Source: Bdellovibrionales bacterium
GTDB taxonomy: Bacteria; Bdellovibrionota; Bacteriovoracia; Bacteriovoracales; Bacteriovoracaceae
NCBI GenBank assembly: GCA_005791855.1
Contig: SXUH01000246.1
Location: forward strand, 1 to 6,842
Length of the DNA stretch: 6,842 bases
Direction: 5' to 3'
A program made the translations under genes and the position numbers. The stretch's first letter is position 1. Every line of letters starts with the position of its first letter. Below, piece after piece: positions 1 through 6,052 of this stretch. The notes under the pieces were generated by a model. It had not been told where the DNA came from and made no database searches. It worked only from the letters and a program-made list of their open reading frames with translations.

Positions 1-480
1 CTGCTTCCCGGGCATCGCGTCCAAGGTGAAGCGCGCGGAGACCTCGGCCACTCGCCCGGCACCCTTGGTGATGACGATGAAGTTGATCACGACGAGGATC
101 ATGAAGATGATGATCCCCACGGCGTAGTTCCCGCCGACCACGAACTCCCCGAAGGACTTGATGATCTCCCCCGCCGCCGCCGTTCCGTCGGTCGCGCCGT
201 TCAGGAGGATGTTCCGGGTGGAGGCGACGTTGAGCGAGAGGCGCAGGAGGGTGGTCACGAGGAGGATCGACGGGAAGGTCGAGAAGTCCAGCGGCTTCTT
301 CGCGTAGACCGACATCAGGAGGATGGCGACGGAGATGGCGATGGAGAGCGCGAGGAAGAGGTCGAGGGCGAGCGGCGGCATCGGCACGATCATCACGCCG
401 ATGACGATGATCAGGCCGACGGCGACGGCCAGGTCGGAGTTCTGAGAAAAGATTTTTAACTTTTCAAAAACCTTGTCCAT
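1..480 (-). CDS. flhA: FlhA, flagellar type III export gate protein (N-terminal 160 residues; rest beyond window)
   Basis: FlhA is the large inner-membrane export-gate protein. Its membrane half couples proton motive force to export, and its cytoplasmic half (outside this window) forms a nonameric ring that docks chaperone-substrate complexes. The frame opens with ATG at 480 and stays open for 160 codons to the window edge. Hydrophobic segments lie at about residues 17-35, 39-58, 66-83 and 113-137. Residues 143-160 read [18 protein letters not shown], the start of the FHIPEP family signature, so the assignment is secure. FlhA proteins are usually near 700 residues, so roughly three quarters is missing only because of the window edge. 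The first 15 codons are conspicuously AT-rich compared with the rest of the gene, which should keep the start region unstructured. No strong Shine-Dalgarno is present: GGTGA sits 4 bases before ATG, and a GAGG lies 13 bases before it. The gene follows flhB by 41 bases. Confidence 0.97.
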   Translation of the reverse strand, partial: MDKVFEKLKIFSQNSDLAVAVGLIIVIGVMIVPMPPLALDLFLALSIAISVAILLMSVYAKKPLDFSTFPSILLVTTLLRLSLNVASTRNILLNGATDGTAAAGEIIKSFGEFVVGGNYAVGIIIFMILVVINFIVITKGAGRVAEVSARFTLDAMPGKQ

Positions 481-498
481 GGGGTCACCGTTTCCTCA

Positions 499-513
499 GG
501 CTCCTCGGGAGCC
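499..513 (-). other. Perfect stem-loop in the flhB-flhA spacer
   Basis: On the minus strand GGCTCC, loop CGA, GGAGCC form a perfect 6-bp stem with a 3-base loop, beginning 8 bases after the flhB stop codon. No U-run follows, so it does not look like a rho-independent terminator in either direction. It lies 18 bases upstream of the flhA start and could stabilise the flhB 3' end or modulate flhA translation; that role is inference. Confidence 0.6.
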
Positions 514-521
514 GTAAAAAG

Positions 522-1598
522 TTACTTCAGGGCCTTCTGCTTGCGCCTCAGCTTATAGACGAAGGACAGGATCTCCGCGACGGCCTTGTAGAGCGGCCTC
601 GGAACCCCGTGCCCAACCTTCACTGTCTTGTAGAGGGTCCGCGCGAGCATGATGTTCTCCACTATAGGTATATCATTTTCCTTCGCAATCTCCCGGATGC
701 GAAGGGCCAAATGATCGGCACCTTTTGCCACCAGGGCGGGGGCGACCATGGTCTGCCCGTCGTACTTCAGGGCCACGCTGATGTGCGTGGGGTTGGTGAC
801 GATGACGTCGGCCGACTTCACGTCCTTCATCATGCGCTTCTGGGCCATCTGCCGCTGGATCTGGCGGATGCGGTTCTTAACCTCCGGATTTCCGTCCTTT
901 TCCTTGGACTCCTCCTTCGCCTCCTGCTTGGTCATCATCATCTTCTTCCGGTACGTCCACTTCTCCCAGGCGAAGTCCATGAGGGCCAGGACCCCGAGGC
1001 CCAGGAGGATGGAGAACCCGAGCTTGACCATCAGGAACTTGCCGAAGGCCAGGCTCTGGCCCGCGTCCGCGTGGAGGAAGCCGAGGAAGGAGCCGATGTT
1101 GTCCCTCATCACCGAGTAGGTGATGGTGATCACCACGGCGAACTTGAAGACCCCCTTCACCGCTTCGACCAGGGCCTTCTTCGAGAAGAGCCGGGAGAAG
1201 CCCTTGATCGGGTTGATCCGCTCGATGTCGGCGTTCAGGATCTCCGGGGAGTAGAGGAAGCCGATCTGCAGGAACTGCGAGAGGACGCCGAGGCACAGGG
1301 AGGCGCCGAAGGACGGGGCCACGCACTTGACGATCGTCCAGCCCGTCTGCGAGATGACGTCGGCGAACTTCTCCCTGGTGTAGATGTGCTTGAAGTCCTG
1401 CCTGTAGAGCCAGTCGATGTACTCGGTGAAGTTCTCGTAGACGTACATCCCGCAGAGGATGAAGGTCAGGAGGGACCCGGAGAGGAGGAGGACGGAGGTC
1501 AGCTCCTTCGAGGAGGCGACGTCCCCTTTCTTCCGCGACTCCTCCAGCCTGTACTGGGAAGCTTCTTCGGTTTTTTCGTCGTCGTTTTCGTCAGCCAC
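522..1598 (-). CDS. flhB: FlhB, self-cleaving export-gate switch protein
   Basis: FlhB is the export-apparatus protein that switches secretion from rod/hook to filament substrates after cleaving itself. The 358-residue length fits the family (about 350-380). Four membrane segments are visible at roughly residues 33-54, 88-115, 145-163 and 186-208. They are followed by a charged linker (about 214-262) containing the conserved stretch GNPEVKNRIRQIQR, then the NPTH autocleavage motif at residues 269-272, with cleavage expected between N269 and P270. The cytoplasmic domain continues to a basic tail (KLRRKQKALK). The start is GTG at 1596-1598, supported by AGGAGG at 1607-1612 with an 8-base spacer; residues 2-34 (acidic, then EEASQYRLEESRKKGDVASS) are a typical FlhB N-terminus. 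It follows fliR by 27 bases and precedes flhA. A patch near residues 290-316 uses AT-ending codons unlike the rest of the gene. Confidence 0.98.
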   Translation of the reverse strand: MADENDDEKTEEASQYRLEESRKKGDVASSKELTSVLLLSGSLLTFILCGMYVYENFTEYIDWLYRQDFKHIYTREKFADVISQTGWTIVKCVAPSFGASLCLGVLSQFLQIGFLYSPEILNADIERINPIKGFSRLFSKKALVEAVKGVFKFAVVITITYSVMRDNIGSFLGFLHADAGQSLAFGKFLMVKLGFSILLGLGVLALMDFAWEKWTYRKKMMMTKQEAKEESKEKDGNPEVKNRIRQIQRQMAQKRMMKDVKSADVIVTNPTHISVALKYDGQTMVAPALVAKGADHLALRIREIAKENDIPIVENIMLARTLYKTVKVGHGVPRPLYKAVAEILSFVYKLRRKQKALK

Positions 1599-1606
1599 TG
1601 CTCTCC

Positions 1607-1612
1607 CCTCCT
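1607..1612 (-). promoter_or_regulatory. Ribosome-binding site deciding the flhB GTG start
   Basis: A full AGGAGG lies 8 bases before the GTG at 1596-1598 and decides that non-ATG start. It sits in a 13-base string, TCCCAGGAGGGGA, that also occurs exactly before fliM. Confidence 0.85.
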
Positions 1613-1625
1613 GGGATTACAAGGT

Positions 1626-2405
1626 TCACGGGGAGAAGAACTTGAACCAGTCTCCGAGTTTCTCCACGTACAGATCAAAGCTCACCTGGAAGAACTCCTC
1701 CGCGATTCCTAAGAAGAGGAGCAACCCCAGCCCGATGTTCACCACGAAGCTCACCATCAGGACGTTCAGCTGCGGGATGGTCCGCGCCACGATCCCGAAC
1801 ACCAGGTTCATGAGAAGGTTGGCGAAGATCAGGGGCCCGGCCAGGAGGACGGACGCGCTGAACGCTGACTTAAAGAATACCACGAAATACTCCGGCGTTT
1901 TGAGCATTTTATCGGCGTTCAGGAAGTTCACCGAGAGGAAGGACTGGAAGACCCCCTTGAACATCGGCACCAGCGCCCCCGAGGAGAGGATTAGTACGAC
2001 CATGGTCCATTCGATCAGCCGCTCGAAGGGGCCGACCTGCTGCCCCTGGGTCGGGTCGAAGTAGCTGACGCTGGCGAACCCGATCTGCTGGGTCAGGATG
2101 CTACCGGTGGCGACGAAGAGGCTCATGATACACTTCACTAGAAATCCAATGATTAGGCCCGCGCAGGTGTGGAACATCACCAGTAACCAGATGTGCTCCG
2201 GCCCCACGTACCGGATCTCTGCAAGCAGCGTGCCCTGGAGCTCGGGGAAGAAGGCGAAGCTGACCAGGAAGCTCGTGAGGATCTTCACCACCCCCGGGAC
2301 GGCGACGCTGTCGAACAGCGGGAGCTGGAAGAGGACCGCGGACCACCGGGCGAAGCTCAGCCAGAAGGCCAGGAACATGGTCTGGTCGGCGATGGTGACG
2401 TTCAT
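1626..2405 (-). CDS. fliR: FliR, flagellar type III export gate subunit
   Basis: FliR is the single-copy subunit that with FliP and FliQ forms the helical export-gate core inside the basal body. The product is 259 residues, typical for the family (about 255-265). It is very hydrophobic, with membrane segments near residues 7-26, 38-54, 72-100, 130-150, 176-206 and 212-238, as expected for FliR/SctT proteins. The ATG at 2403-2405 is chosen because it overlaps the fliQ stop as TGATG and gives the normal FliR N-terminus (MNVTIADQTMFLAFWLSFAR). The reading frame opens 24 codons further upstream, but that part runs inside fliQ and encodes an unlikely His/Pro-rich stretch. No Shine-Dalgarno precedes the start, so translation probably depends on ribosomes finishing fliQ. 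Some codon choices around 1860-1920 and 2120-2160 are more AT-rich than the surroundings. Confidence 0.97.
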   Translation of the reverse strand: MNVTIADQTMFLAFWLSFARWSAVLFQLPLFDSVAVPGVVKILTSFLVSFAFFPELQGTLLAEIRYVGPEHIWLLVMFHTCAGLIIGFLVKCIMSLFVATGSILTQQIGFASVSYFDPTQGQQVGPFERLIEWTMVVLILSSGALVPMFKGVFQSFLSVNFLNADKMLKTPEYFVVFFKSAFSASVLLAGPLIFANLLMNLVFGIVARTIPQLNVLMVSFVVNIGLGLLLFLGIAEEFFQVSFDLYVEKLGDWFKFFSP

Positions 2406-2677
2406 CAGCGCCGGATCAGCTCGGGGATGCTGGTGATGAGGTCCTGGGTGTAGGAGACCATCGTGTCCATCATCCACGGGCTGAAGATGACCAGGGTCGC
2501 GATGATCACGAGGATCTTCGGGATGAAGGAGAGGGTCTGCTCGTTGATCTGGGTCACGGCCTGGAAGATCGAGACGAGGACCCCCACCACCAGCGCGCCG
2601 ATGAGCATGGGCGCCGCGAGCATCAGGGTCACCTTGATCGCCTGGTTCACCACTTCGATCGCAAATTCGTTTTCCAT
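2405..2677 (-). CDS. fliQ: FliQ, flagellar type III export gate subunit
   Basis: FliQ is a small two-helix membrane protein present in about four copies around the FliP5-FliR1 core of the export gate. The 90-residue length is almost exactly the family norm (89-90). Two long hydrophobic helices are seen at about residues 15-38 and 48-72, joined by the conserved FQAVTQINEQTLSFIPK turn. The start ATG at 2675-2677 is 8 bases after the fliP stop and is preceded by AGAGG (2683-2687) with a 5-base spacer. The stop codon shares one base with the fliR start (TGATG), so the two are translationally linked. Confidence 0.98.
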   Translation of the reverse strand: MENEFAIEVVNQAIKVTLMLAAPMLIGALVVGVLVSIFQAVTQINEQTLSFIPKILVIIATLVIFSPWMMDTMVSYTQDLITSIPELIRR

Positions 2678-2685
2678 CTAAACCT

Positions 2686-3429
2686 CTACGTGTTGAAGGA
2701 CCGGAGGATCGCGCCGGTGACGAGCTGCCAGCCGTCGACGAGGACGAAGAGCAGGAGCTTGAACGGCATCGAGACGAGCATCGGCGGGAGCATCATCATC
2801 CCCATGGCCATGAGGACGGAGGCGACGACCATGTCGAGGACGATGAACGGGATGTACAGGAGGAAGCCGATCTGGAACGCGGTCTTGAGCTCGGAGATGA
2901 TGAAGGCCGGGATGAGGTAGTGGATCGGCACGGTCTTCACGTCGGCCGGGGCCGCGGCGTTGGTCACGTCGTAGAAGAGGCCGATGTCGGCCTTCCGGAC
3001 GTGCTTCTCCATGAAGACCCGGAGGTCCCGCTCGAGGCCCTGGAGGGCCTGGGCGGCGTCGATCTGCTTGGCCGTGTACGGCTGGATCGTGTTCCGGTAG
3101 ATCGACTGGCCCGTCGGCATCATCACGAAGATCGAGAGGAAGAGGGCGAAGCCGATGAGGAGCTGGTTCGGGGGCATGTTCTGGGTCCCGAGGGCCTGCC
3201 GCATGAACGAGAGGACCACGACGATCCGGGTGAAGGACGTGCAGAGGATGATGATCGCCGGCGCCATGGTGAGGATGGTGAAGAGGAGGAGGACTTCGAT
3301 GGTGTCGACGAGGTTCGTGCCCTGGCCGAAGTTCACGGCCACGCCGGGGAGGTTCGCCGACTGCCCGGCGGCGCCCGCGGAGAGCGCGGCCAGGAGGAGG
3401 GCCAGGGAGAGCTTACCCAGCTTCTTCAT
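2686..3429 (-). CDS. fliP: FliP, flagellar type III export gate subunit
   Basis: FliP forms the pentameric part of the export-gate pore through which rod, hook and filament subunits leave the cytoplasm. The product is 247 residues, normal for FliP with a cleavable signal peptide: residues 1-22 show MKK, a hydrophobic stretch and small residues (LSAGAAGQ) that suit signal peptidase cleavage. Membrane segments follow at about 44-64, 88-106, 183-213 and 219-240. The family core is clear: FTRIVVVLSFMRQALGTQ with PPNQ at 65-89, IHYLIPAFIISELKTAFQIG at 169-188, and the methionine-rich MAMGMMMLPP at 207-216. The ATG overlaps the fliO stop by one base (TAATG) and has no visible Shine-Dalgarno, implying coupling to fliO translation. 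fliQ begins 8 bases downstream. Confidence 0.98.
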   Translation of the reverse strand: MKKLGKLSLALLLAALSAGAAGQSANLPGVAVNFGQGTNLVDTIEVLLLFTILTMAPAIIILCTSFTRIVVVLSFMRQALGTQNMPPNQLLIGFALFLSIFVMMPTGQSIYRNTIQPYTAKQIDAAQALQGLERDLRVFMEKHVRKADIGLFYDVTNAAAPADVKTVPIHYLIPAFIISELKTAFQIGFLLYIPFIVLDMVVASVLMAMGMMMLPPMLVSMPFKLLLFVLVDGWQLVTGAILRSFNT

Positions 3430-4604
3430 TAGGTGAACTCGATGGGCTTGAGCTTCTTGGCCTTCTTCTTGAGCTCGTCGGAGAACTTGACGATGTCCTT
3501 GGCCGAGAGGGCGGCGATCCCCCTCACCTCTTCCTCGGGGGCCGACTCGAGGATGTTCTCCTTGAACTTCACCGAGAGGTCGGCGGCGAGGTCCGCGGTT
3601 CCGAGGTTCGTGTCGAAGTTATCCCCGGTGACGTGCTTCTCCCCTTCCTTGATGAGGCCCGAGGTGTCCCGCATCTCCGAGAGGAACTGGATCCCGTTCT
3701 CGGAGCTCGCCACGAGGAAGATCTGCTTGTGGGCCTTGACGATCATGAGCGACCGCTTCGGTCCGACGTAGGTGGTGGAGAGGACCTCGATGAGCTTGGT
3801 GTTGTTCAGGAAGCCGAGCTTCCCGCGGTTGAAGACCCCCTTCTTGAGGAGCTGGACCACGCCGTAGAAGAGGCCGAGGACCAGGGCGAGGAAGACGGTG
3901 AACTTCACCGCGTACCCGGCGAAGGAGAACTGGTCCGGCTTCCGGGACTCCGGCGCGCTGGCCTTGGCCGGCGCGGCCTGGGTGGCCCGGACCTCGTCCT
4001 TCCGGAGCTCCGCCGGGGCTCCGGTGGCCTGGGCGACGGCCGGGGCGGTGGCCGCGGCAGCCGGGGCCGGAGCCGCTTCTTCTTTCTCGATCTTCTGGTT
4101 TTCCTTCATCAGGTCGTTGAGGTAGTCCTCGTTGAGCACGGTCTTCGACACCGCGTTCACGGCGGCCGCGGCTTCCTCCGTGGCGATCGCCTCCGCGGAG
4201 GCGGTGGCCGGAGCCTCCGGCGCGGCCCGGGCGACCTTGTTCCGCTTGAAGGTGATCTCGACGGTCTGGTTCTTGAAGCCGAGGTTCACGTCCTCCTCGG
4301 AGACGTCGTACGGGAGGACGGTGGTCACCACGGCCTTCCCGTTCACGGCCTTCGCCGAGAGGAGGACGCCGCCGACCCTCTTCGAGATACCGGTGAAGGC
4401 ATCCGCCTGGTCGAAGGTGAGCTCGATGACCTTGCCGCTCACCCGCATGTCCGGGAGTTCGTTCGAGCGGCCATCGAGGGAGATGTTCACGAAGCCGTTC
4501 GCCCCCGCGGTCTTCAGGGTCACCGAGGTCACTTTGACTCCGGCGATGGTGCTAAACGAGGCGAGGGCTCCGAGGACGACGACGGCGAGGTACTTCTTGT
4601 TCAT
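3429..4604 (-). CDS. fliO: FliO, flagellar export-gate assembly protein, enlarged, with an apparent periplasmic AMIN-like domain
   Basis: FliO helps assemble the FliP ring of the export gate. Position between fliN and fliP and the cytoplasmic domain support the name: a membrane helix at about residues 232-252 is followed by KLGFLNNTKLIEVLSTTYVG, then GPKRSLMIVKAHKQIFLVAS and a lysine-rich tail. At 391 residues it is about three times the enterobacterial protein. The extra N-terminal part has a signal peptide (about 1-22, ASFSTIAG near the end), then a beta-rich region at 22-121 (VKVTSVTL, GFVNISLDGR, VIELTFDQADA, VEITFKR) resembling an AMIN domain, then an Ala/Pro/Glu-rich linker at about 125-225. 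The start is ATG at 4602-4604: AAGGA lies 6 bases before it but directly touches the other ATG at 4608-4610, leaving that one no spacer. The AMIN call is by eye. Confidence 0.88.
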   Translation of the reverse strand: MNKKYLAVVVLGALASFSTIAGVKVTSVTLKTAGANGFVNISLDGRSNELPDMRVSGKVIELTFDQADAFTGISKRVGGVLLSAKAVNGKAVVTTVLPYDVSEEDVNLGFKNQTVEITFKRNKVARAAPEAPATASAEAIATEEAAAAVNAVSKTVLNEDYLNDLMKENQKIEKEEAAPAPAAAATAPAVAQATGAPAELRKDEVRATQAAPAKASAPESRKPDQFSFAGYAVKFTVFLALVLGLFYGVVQLLKKGVFNRGKLGFLNNTKLIEVLSTTYVGPKRSLMIVKAHKQIFLVASSENGIQFLSEMRDTSGLIKEGEKHVTGDNFDTNLGTADLAADLSVKFKENILESAPEEEVRGIAALSAKDIVKFSDELKKKAKKLKPIEFT

Positions 4605-4615
4605 GCGCATTCCTT
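4602..4615 (-). promoter_or_regulatory. fliO ribosome-binding site with tandem ATGs
   Basis: The minus strand reads AAGGAATGCGCATG. The Shine-Dalgarno AAGGA touches the first in-frame ATG and has a 6-base spacer to the second, so the second (4602-4604) is the likely start. The same layout precedes fliN. Confidence 0.7.
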
Positions 4616-4627
4616 GCAACTAGTGGC

Positions 4628-4984
4628 TTACTTTAGGGATTCGATCCGCTCGAGCGGACTGATGATGTCGGTGAGCCGGATGCCGAACTTCTCGTTCACC
4701 ACCACCACCTCACCTCTTGCAACGAGCTTGCCATTGACGAGGACCTCGAGCGGCTCCCCGGCGAGCTTGTCGAGCTCGAGGACGGACCCCTGGCCCAGCT
4801 GGAGGAGGTCCTTGATGATCACCTTCGCCCGGCCGAGCTCCACGCTCACCTTGAGGGGGATGTCCAGGATGAAGTCGAGGTTCTGGACCTTGAGCTTGTT
4901 GAGGGCGTCGTCCCCCGCCTTGATCTGGTCGGCCAACTCTCGGATCGCATCTTTGCTATTCTCTGTCATTTCTGGAGACGCCAT
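4628..4984 (-). CDS. fliN: FliN, flagellar motor switch (C-ring) protein
   Basis: FliN is the most abundant C-ring protein. With FliM it forms the lower ring, takes part in the direction switch, and provides the docking site for FliH and the export ATPase. The product is 118 residues from the chosen start. The N-terminal ~30 residues are variable and charged. The SpoA (surface presentation of antigens) domain spans about 35-113, with the hallmark [19 protein letters not shown], the [19 protein letters not shown] core, and [30 protein letters not shown] at 4982-4984 is preferred because AAGGA (4991-4995) is 6 bases upstream; the in-frame ATG at 4988-4990 directly abuts that AAGGA and would add two residues. 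fliM ends 12 bases before this start, and fliO follows after 23 bases. Confidence 0.96.
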   Translation of the reverse strand: MASPEMTENSKDAIRELADQIKAGDDALNKLKVQNLDFILDIPLKVSVELGRAKVIIKDLLQLGQGSVLELDKLAGEPLEVLVNGKLVARGEVVVVNEKFGIRLTDIISPLERIESLK

Positions 4985-4995
4985 AGTCATTCCTT
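4982..4995 (-). promoter_or_regulatory. fliN ribosome-binding site with tandem ATGs
   Basis: The minus strand reads AAGGAATGACTATG. The spacing favours the second ATG (4982-4984) over the first (4988-4990), exactly as at fliO. Confidence 0.7.
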
Positions 4996-4996
4996 G

Positions 4997-5986
4997 TTAT
5001 GTGATTCTTCTGGTGATTTGTACTGCGCGATTGCCCTTGTAGACGCCGATGAGGCACTTCATCTTCTTCGAGTCTTCGATCTCGAGGTCGAGCTCCCCGG
5101 AGACCTCCTGGGCCAGCGGGATGATGTCCCCGACCTGGAGGCCGATGAGGTCGCCGATGGTCATCTCCGTCTCGCCGAGCTTCACGATGGCGCTCGCCTC
5201 CGCGTGCTGGACGTGCTCCTGCATGGACCGCGTCCAGAGGGTGTCCACGACGTCGTTGTCGGCCTGGAAGCTCGAAGAGAGTTTCTGCTTGATCGGTTCG
5301 ATGGTCGAGTACGGGATCACCACCATGATGGTCCCCGAGGCCGATTCGAACTCGACCTCGAAGGTGGTGGTGATGATGACGTCGGACGGCGGGACCACGC
5401 CCACGAACTGCGGGTTGATCTCGGTCCGGCTGTACTGGGCGTCGATCCGGTGGACCGGGGCCCAGGCGTCTTCCAGGTCGTTGATCGCCATGTCCATCAC
5501 CCGGCGCATGAACGACAGCTCGATGGAGGTGAATTCCTTCCCTTCGATCTTGGTGAAGGGCCTGTCCGTCCCGCCGAAGTAGGAGTCGATGATGGCGTAC
5601 GCGAGCTTCGACTCGAAGACGATGAGGGCCGGGCCCCGGAGCTCGTTGAAGCGCATGATGCACATGCACGACGGGATCGGGAGCGTGTTCACGAACTCTC
5701 CAAACTTCAGGAGGTCGGTGGAGATCATGGAGATGGTCGAGATCTTCCGGAGGGAGTTCGAGAGGGACACCCGGAACTGCCGGATGAAGCGCTCGTAGAT
5801 GATCTCGAGGATGGGCATTCGCCCGCGGATGACCCGGTCCTGGTTGGTGAGGTCGTAGGGCTGGATGTTCGCATCCGTCTCTTCGACTTCGCCGAACCCG
5901 TCGACTTCCTTTCCGCCCGCGTCGCCGTCGTCGTTCACGGCGTTCAGTAATGCGTCTACTTCATCTTGGCTCAGAACTTGGGCCAT
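4997..5986 (-). CDS. fliM: FliM, flagellar motor switch protein
   Basis: FliM links the FliG rotor ring to FliN in the C-ring and binds phosphorylated CheY to reverse or stop rotation. The product is 329 residues, typical for FliM. Residues 5-14, LSQDEVDALL, are the N-terminal CheY-P binding motif, followed by an acidic Gly/Asp linker (about 18-42). The CheC-like middle domain starts around YDLTNQDRVIRGRMPILEII (44-63) and carries the glycine motif YFGGTDRP at 136-143. The C-terminal SpoA domain covers about 245-325, with VKLGETEMTIGDLIGLQVGDIIPL. The ATG at 5984-5986 is supported by AGGAGG (5994-5999) with a 7-base spacer. The presence of the CheY-binding motif implies that this flagellum is controlled by chemotaxis. 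It is separated from fliL by 66 bases rich in inverted repeats and from fliN by 12 bases. Confidence 0.98.
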   Translation of the reverse strand: MAQVLSQDEVDALLNAVNDDGDAGGKEVDGFGEVEETDANIQPYDLTNQDRVIRGRMPILEIIYERFIRQFRVSLSNSLRKISTISMISTDLLKFGEFVNTLPIPSCMCIMRFNELRGPALIVFESKLAYAIIDSYFGGTDRPFTKIEGKEFTSIELSFMRRVMDMAINDLEDAWAPVHRIDAQYSRTEINPQFVGVVPPSDVIITTTFEVEFESASGTIMVVIPYSTIEPIKQKLSSSFQADNDVVDTLWTRSMQEHVQHAEASAIVKLGETEMTIGDLIGLQVGDIIPLAQEVSGELDLEIEDSKKMKCLIGVYKGNRAVQITRRIT

Positions 5987-5993
5987 GTCTTCC

Positions 5994-5999
5994 CCTCCT
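5994..5999 (-). promoter_or_regulatory. Strong ribosome-binding site of fliM
   Basis: AGGAGG lies 7 bases before the fliM ATG, within TCCCAGGAGGGGA, a 13-base string shared exactly with the flhB start region. Confidence 0.85.
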
Positions 6000-6003
6000 G
6001 GGA

Positions 6004-6014
6004 CTAGCTACTAG
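6004..6014 (-). repeat. Small inverted repeat, third of three in the fliL-fliM spacer
   Basis: CTAG, a 3-base loop and CTAG form a 4-bp stem. It is weak alone, but it continues a series of inverted repeats that all have 3-base loops. Confidence 0.35.
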
Positions 6015-6015
6015 G

Positions 6016-6030
6016 TAGGCATCCTGCCTA
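6016..6030 (-). repeat. Perfect inverted repeat, second of three in the fliL-fliM spacer
   Basis: On the minus strand TAGGCA, loop GGA, TGCCTA form a perfect 6-bp stem with a 3-base loop. It begins one base after the GC-rich hairpin at 6032-6048 ends. No U-tract follows, so a terminator is unlikely. Confidence 0.6.
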
Positions 6031-6031
6031 A

Positions 6032-6048
6032 CCGCGGCGCCGCCGCGG
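6032..6048 (-). repeat. Perfect all-GC hairpin just after fliL
   Basis: On the minus strand CCGCGGC, loop GGC, GCCGCGG form a 7-bp stem made only of G-C pairs, 4 bases beyond the fliL stop codon. It is followed by TTA and no U-run, so it probably does not terminate transcription by itself. It could protect the fliL 3' end or act as a processing or pausing point between fliL and fliM; that role is inference. Confidence 0.65.
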
Positions 6049-6052
6049 CCTC

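Noticed and set aside
609..1712. 367-codon plus-strand frame opposite flhB
   Set aside because: It is a shadow of flhB, with low-complexity His/Gly/Glu/Leu composition and no recognisable domain.
2406..2477. 24-residue N-terminal extension of FliR
   Set aside because: It lies entirely inside fliQ in another frame and encodes His/Pro/Gly-rich sequence unlike any FliR N-terminus. The ATG at 2403-2405 gives the normal length and overlap.
3633..5042. 469-codon open frame on the plus strand opposite fliO and fliN
   Set aside because: It is antisense to two clear genes. Its composition (Leu, Val, Glu, Gly, Arg, Asp in monotonous runs) is what a GC3-rich gene produces in the opposite frame, and it has no family resemblance.
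4994..5950. 318-codon plus-strand frame opposite fliM
   Set aside because: It is a shadow of fliM caused by strong third-position GC bias, with Asp/Val/Leu/Arg/His-rich low-complexity sequence.
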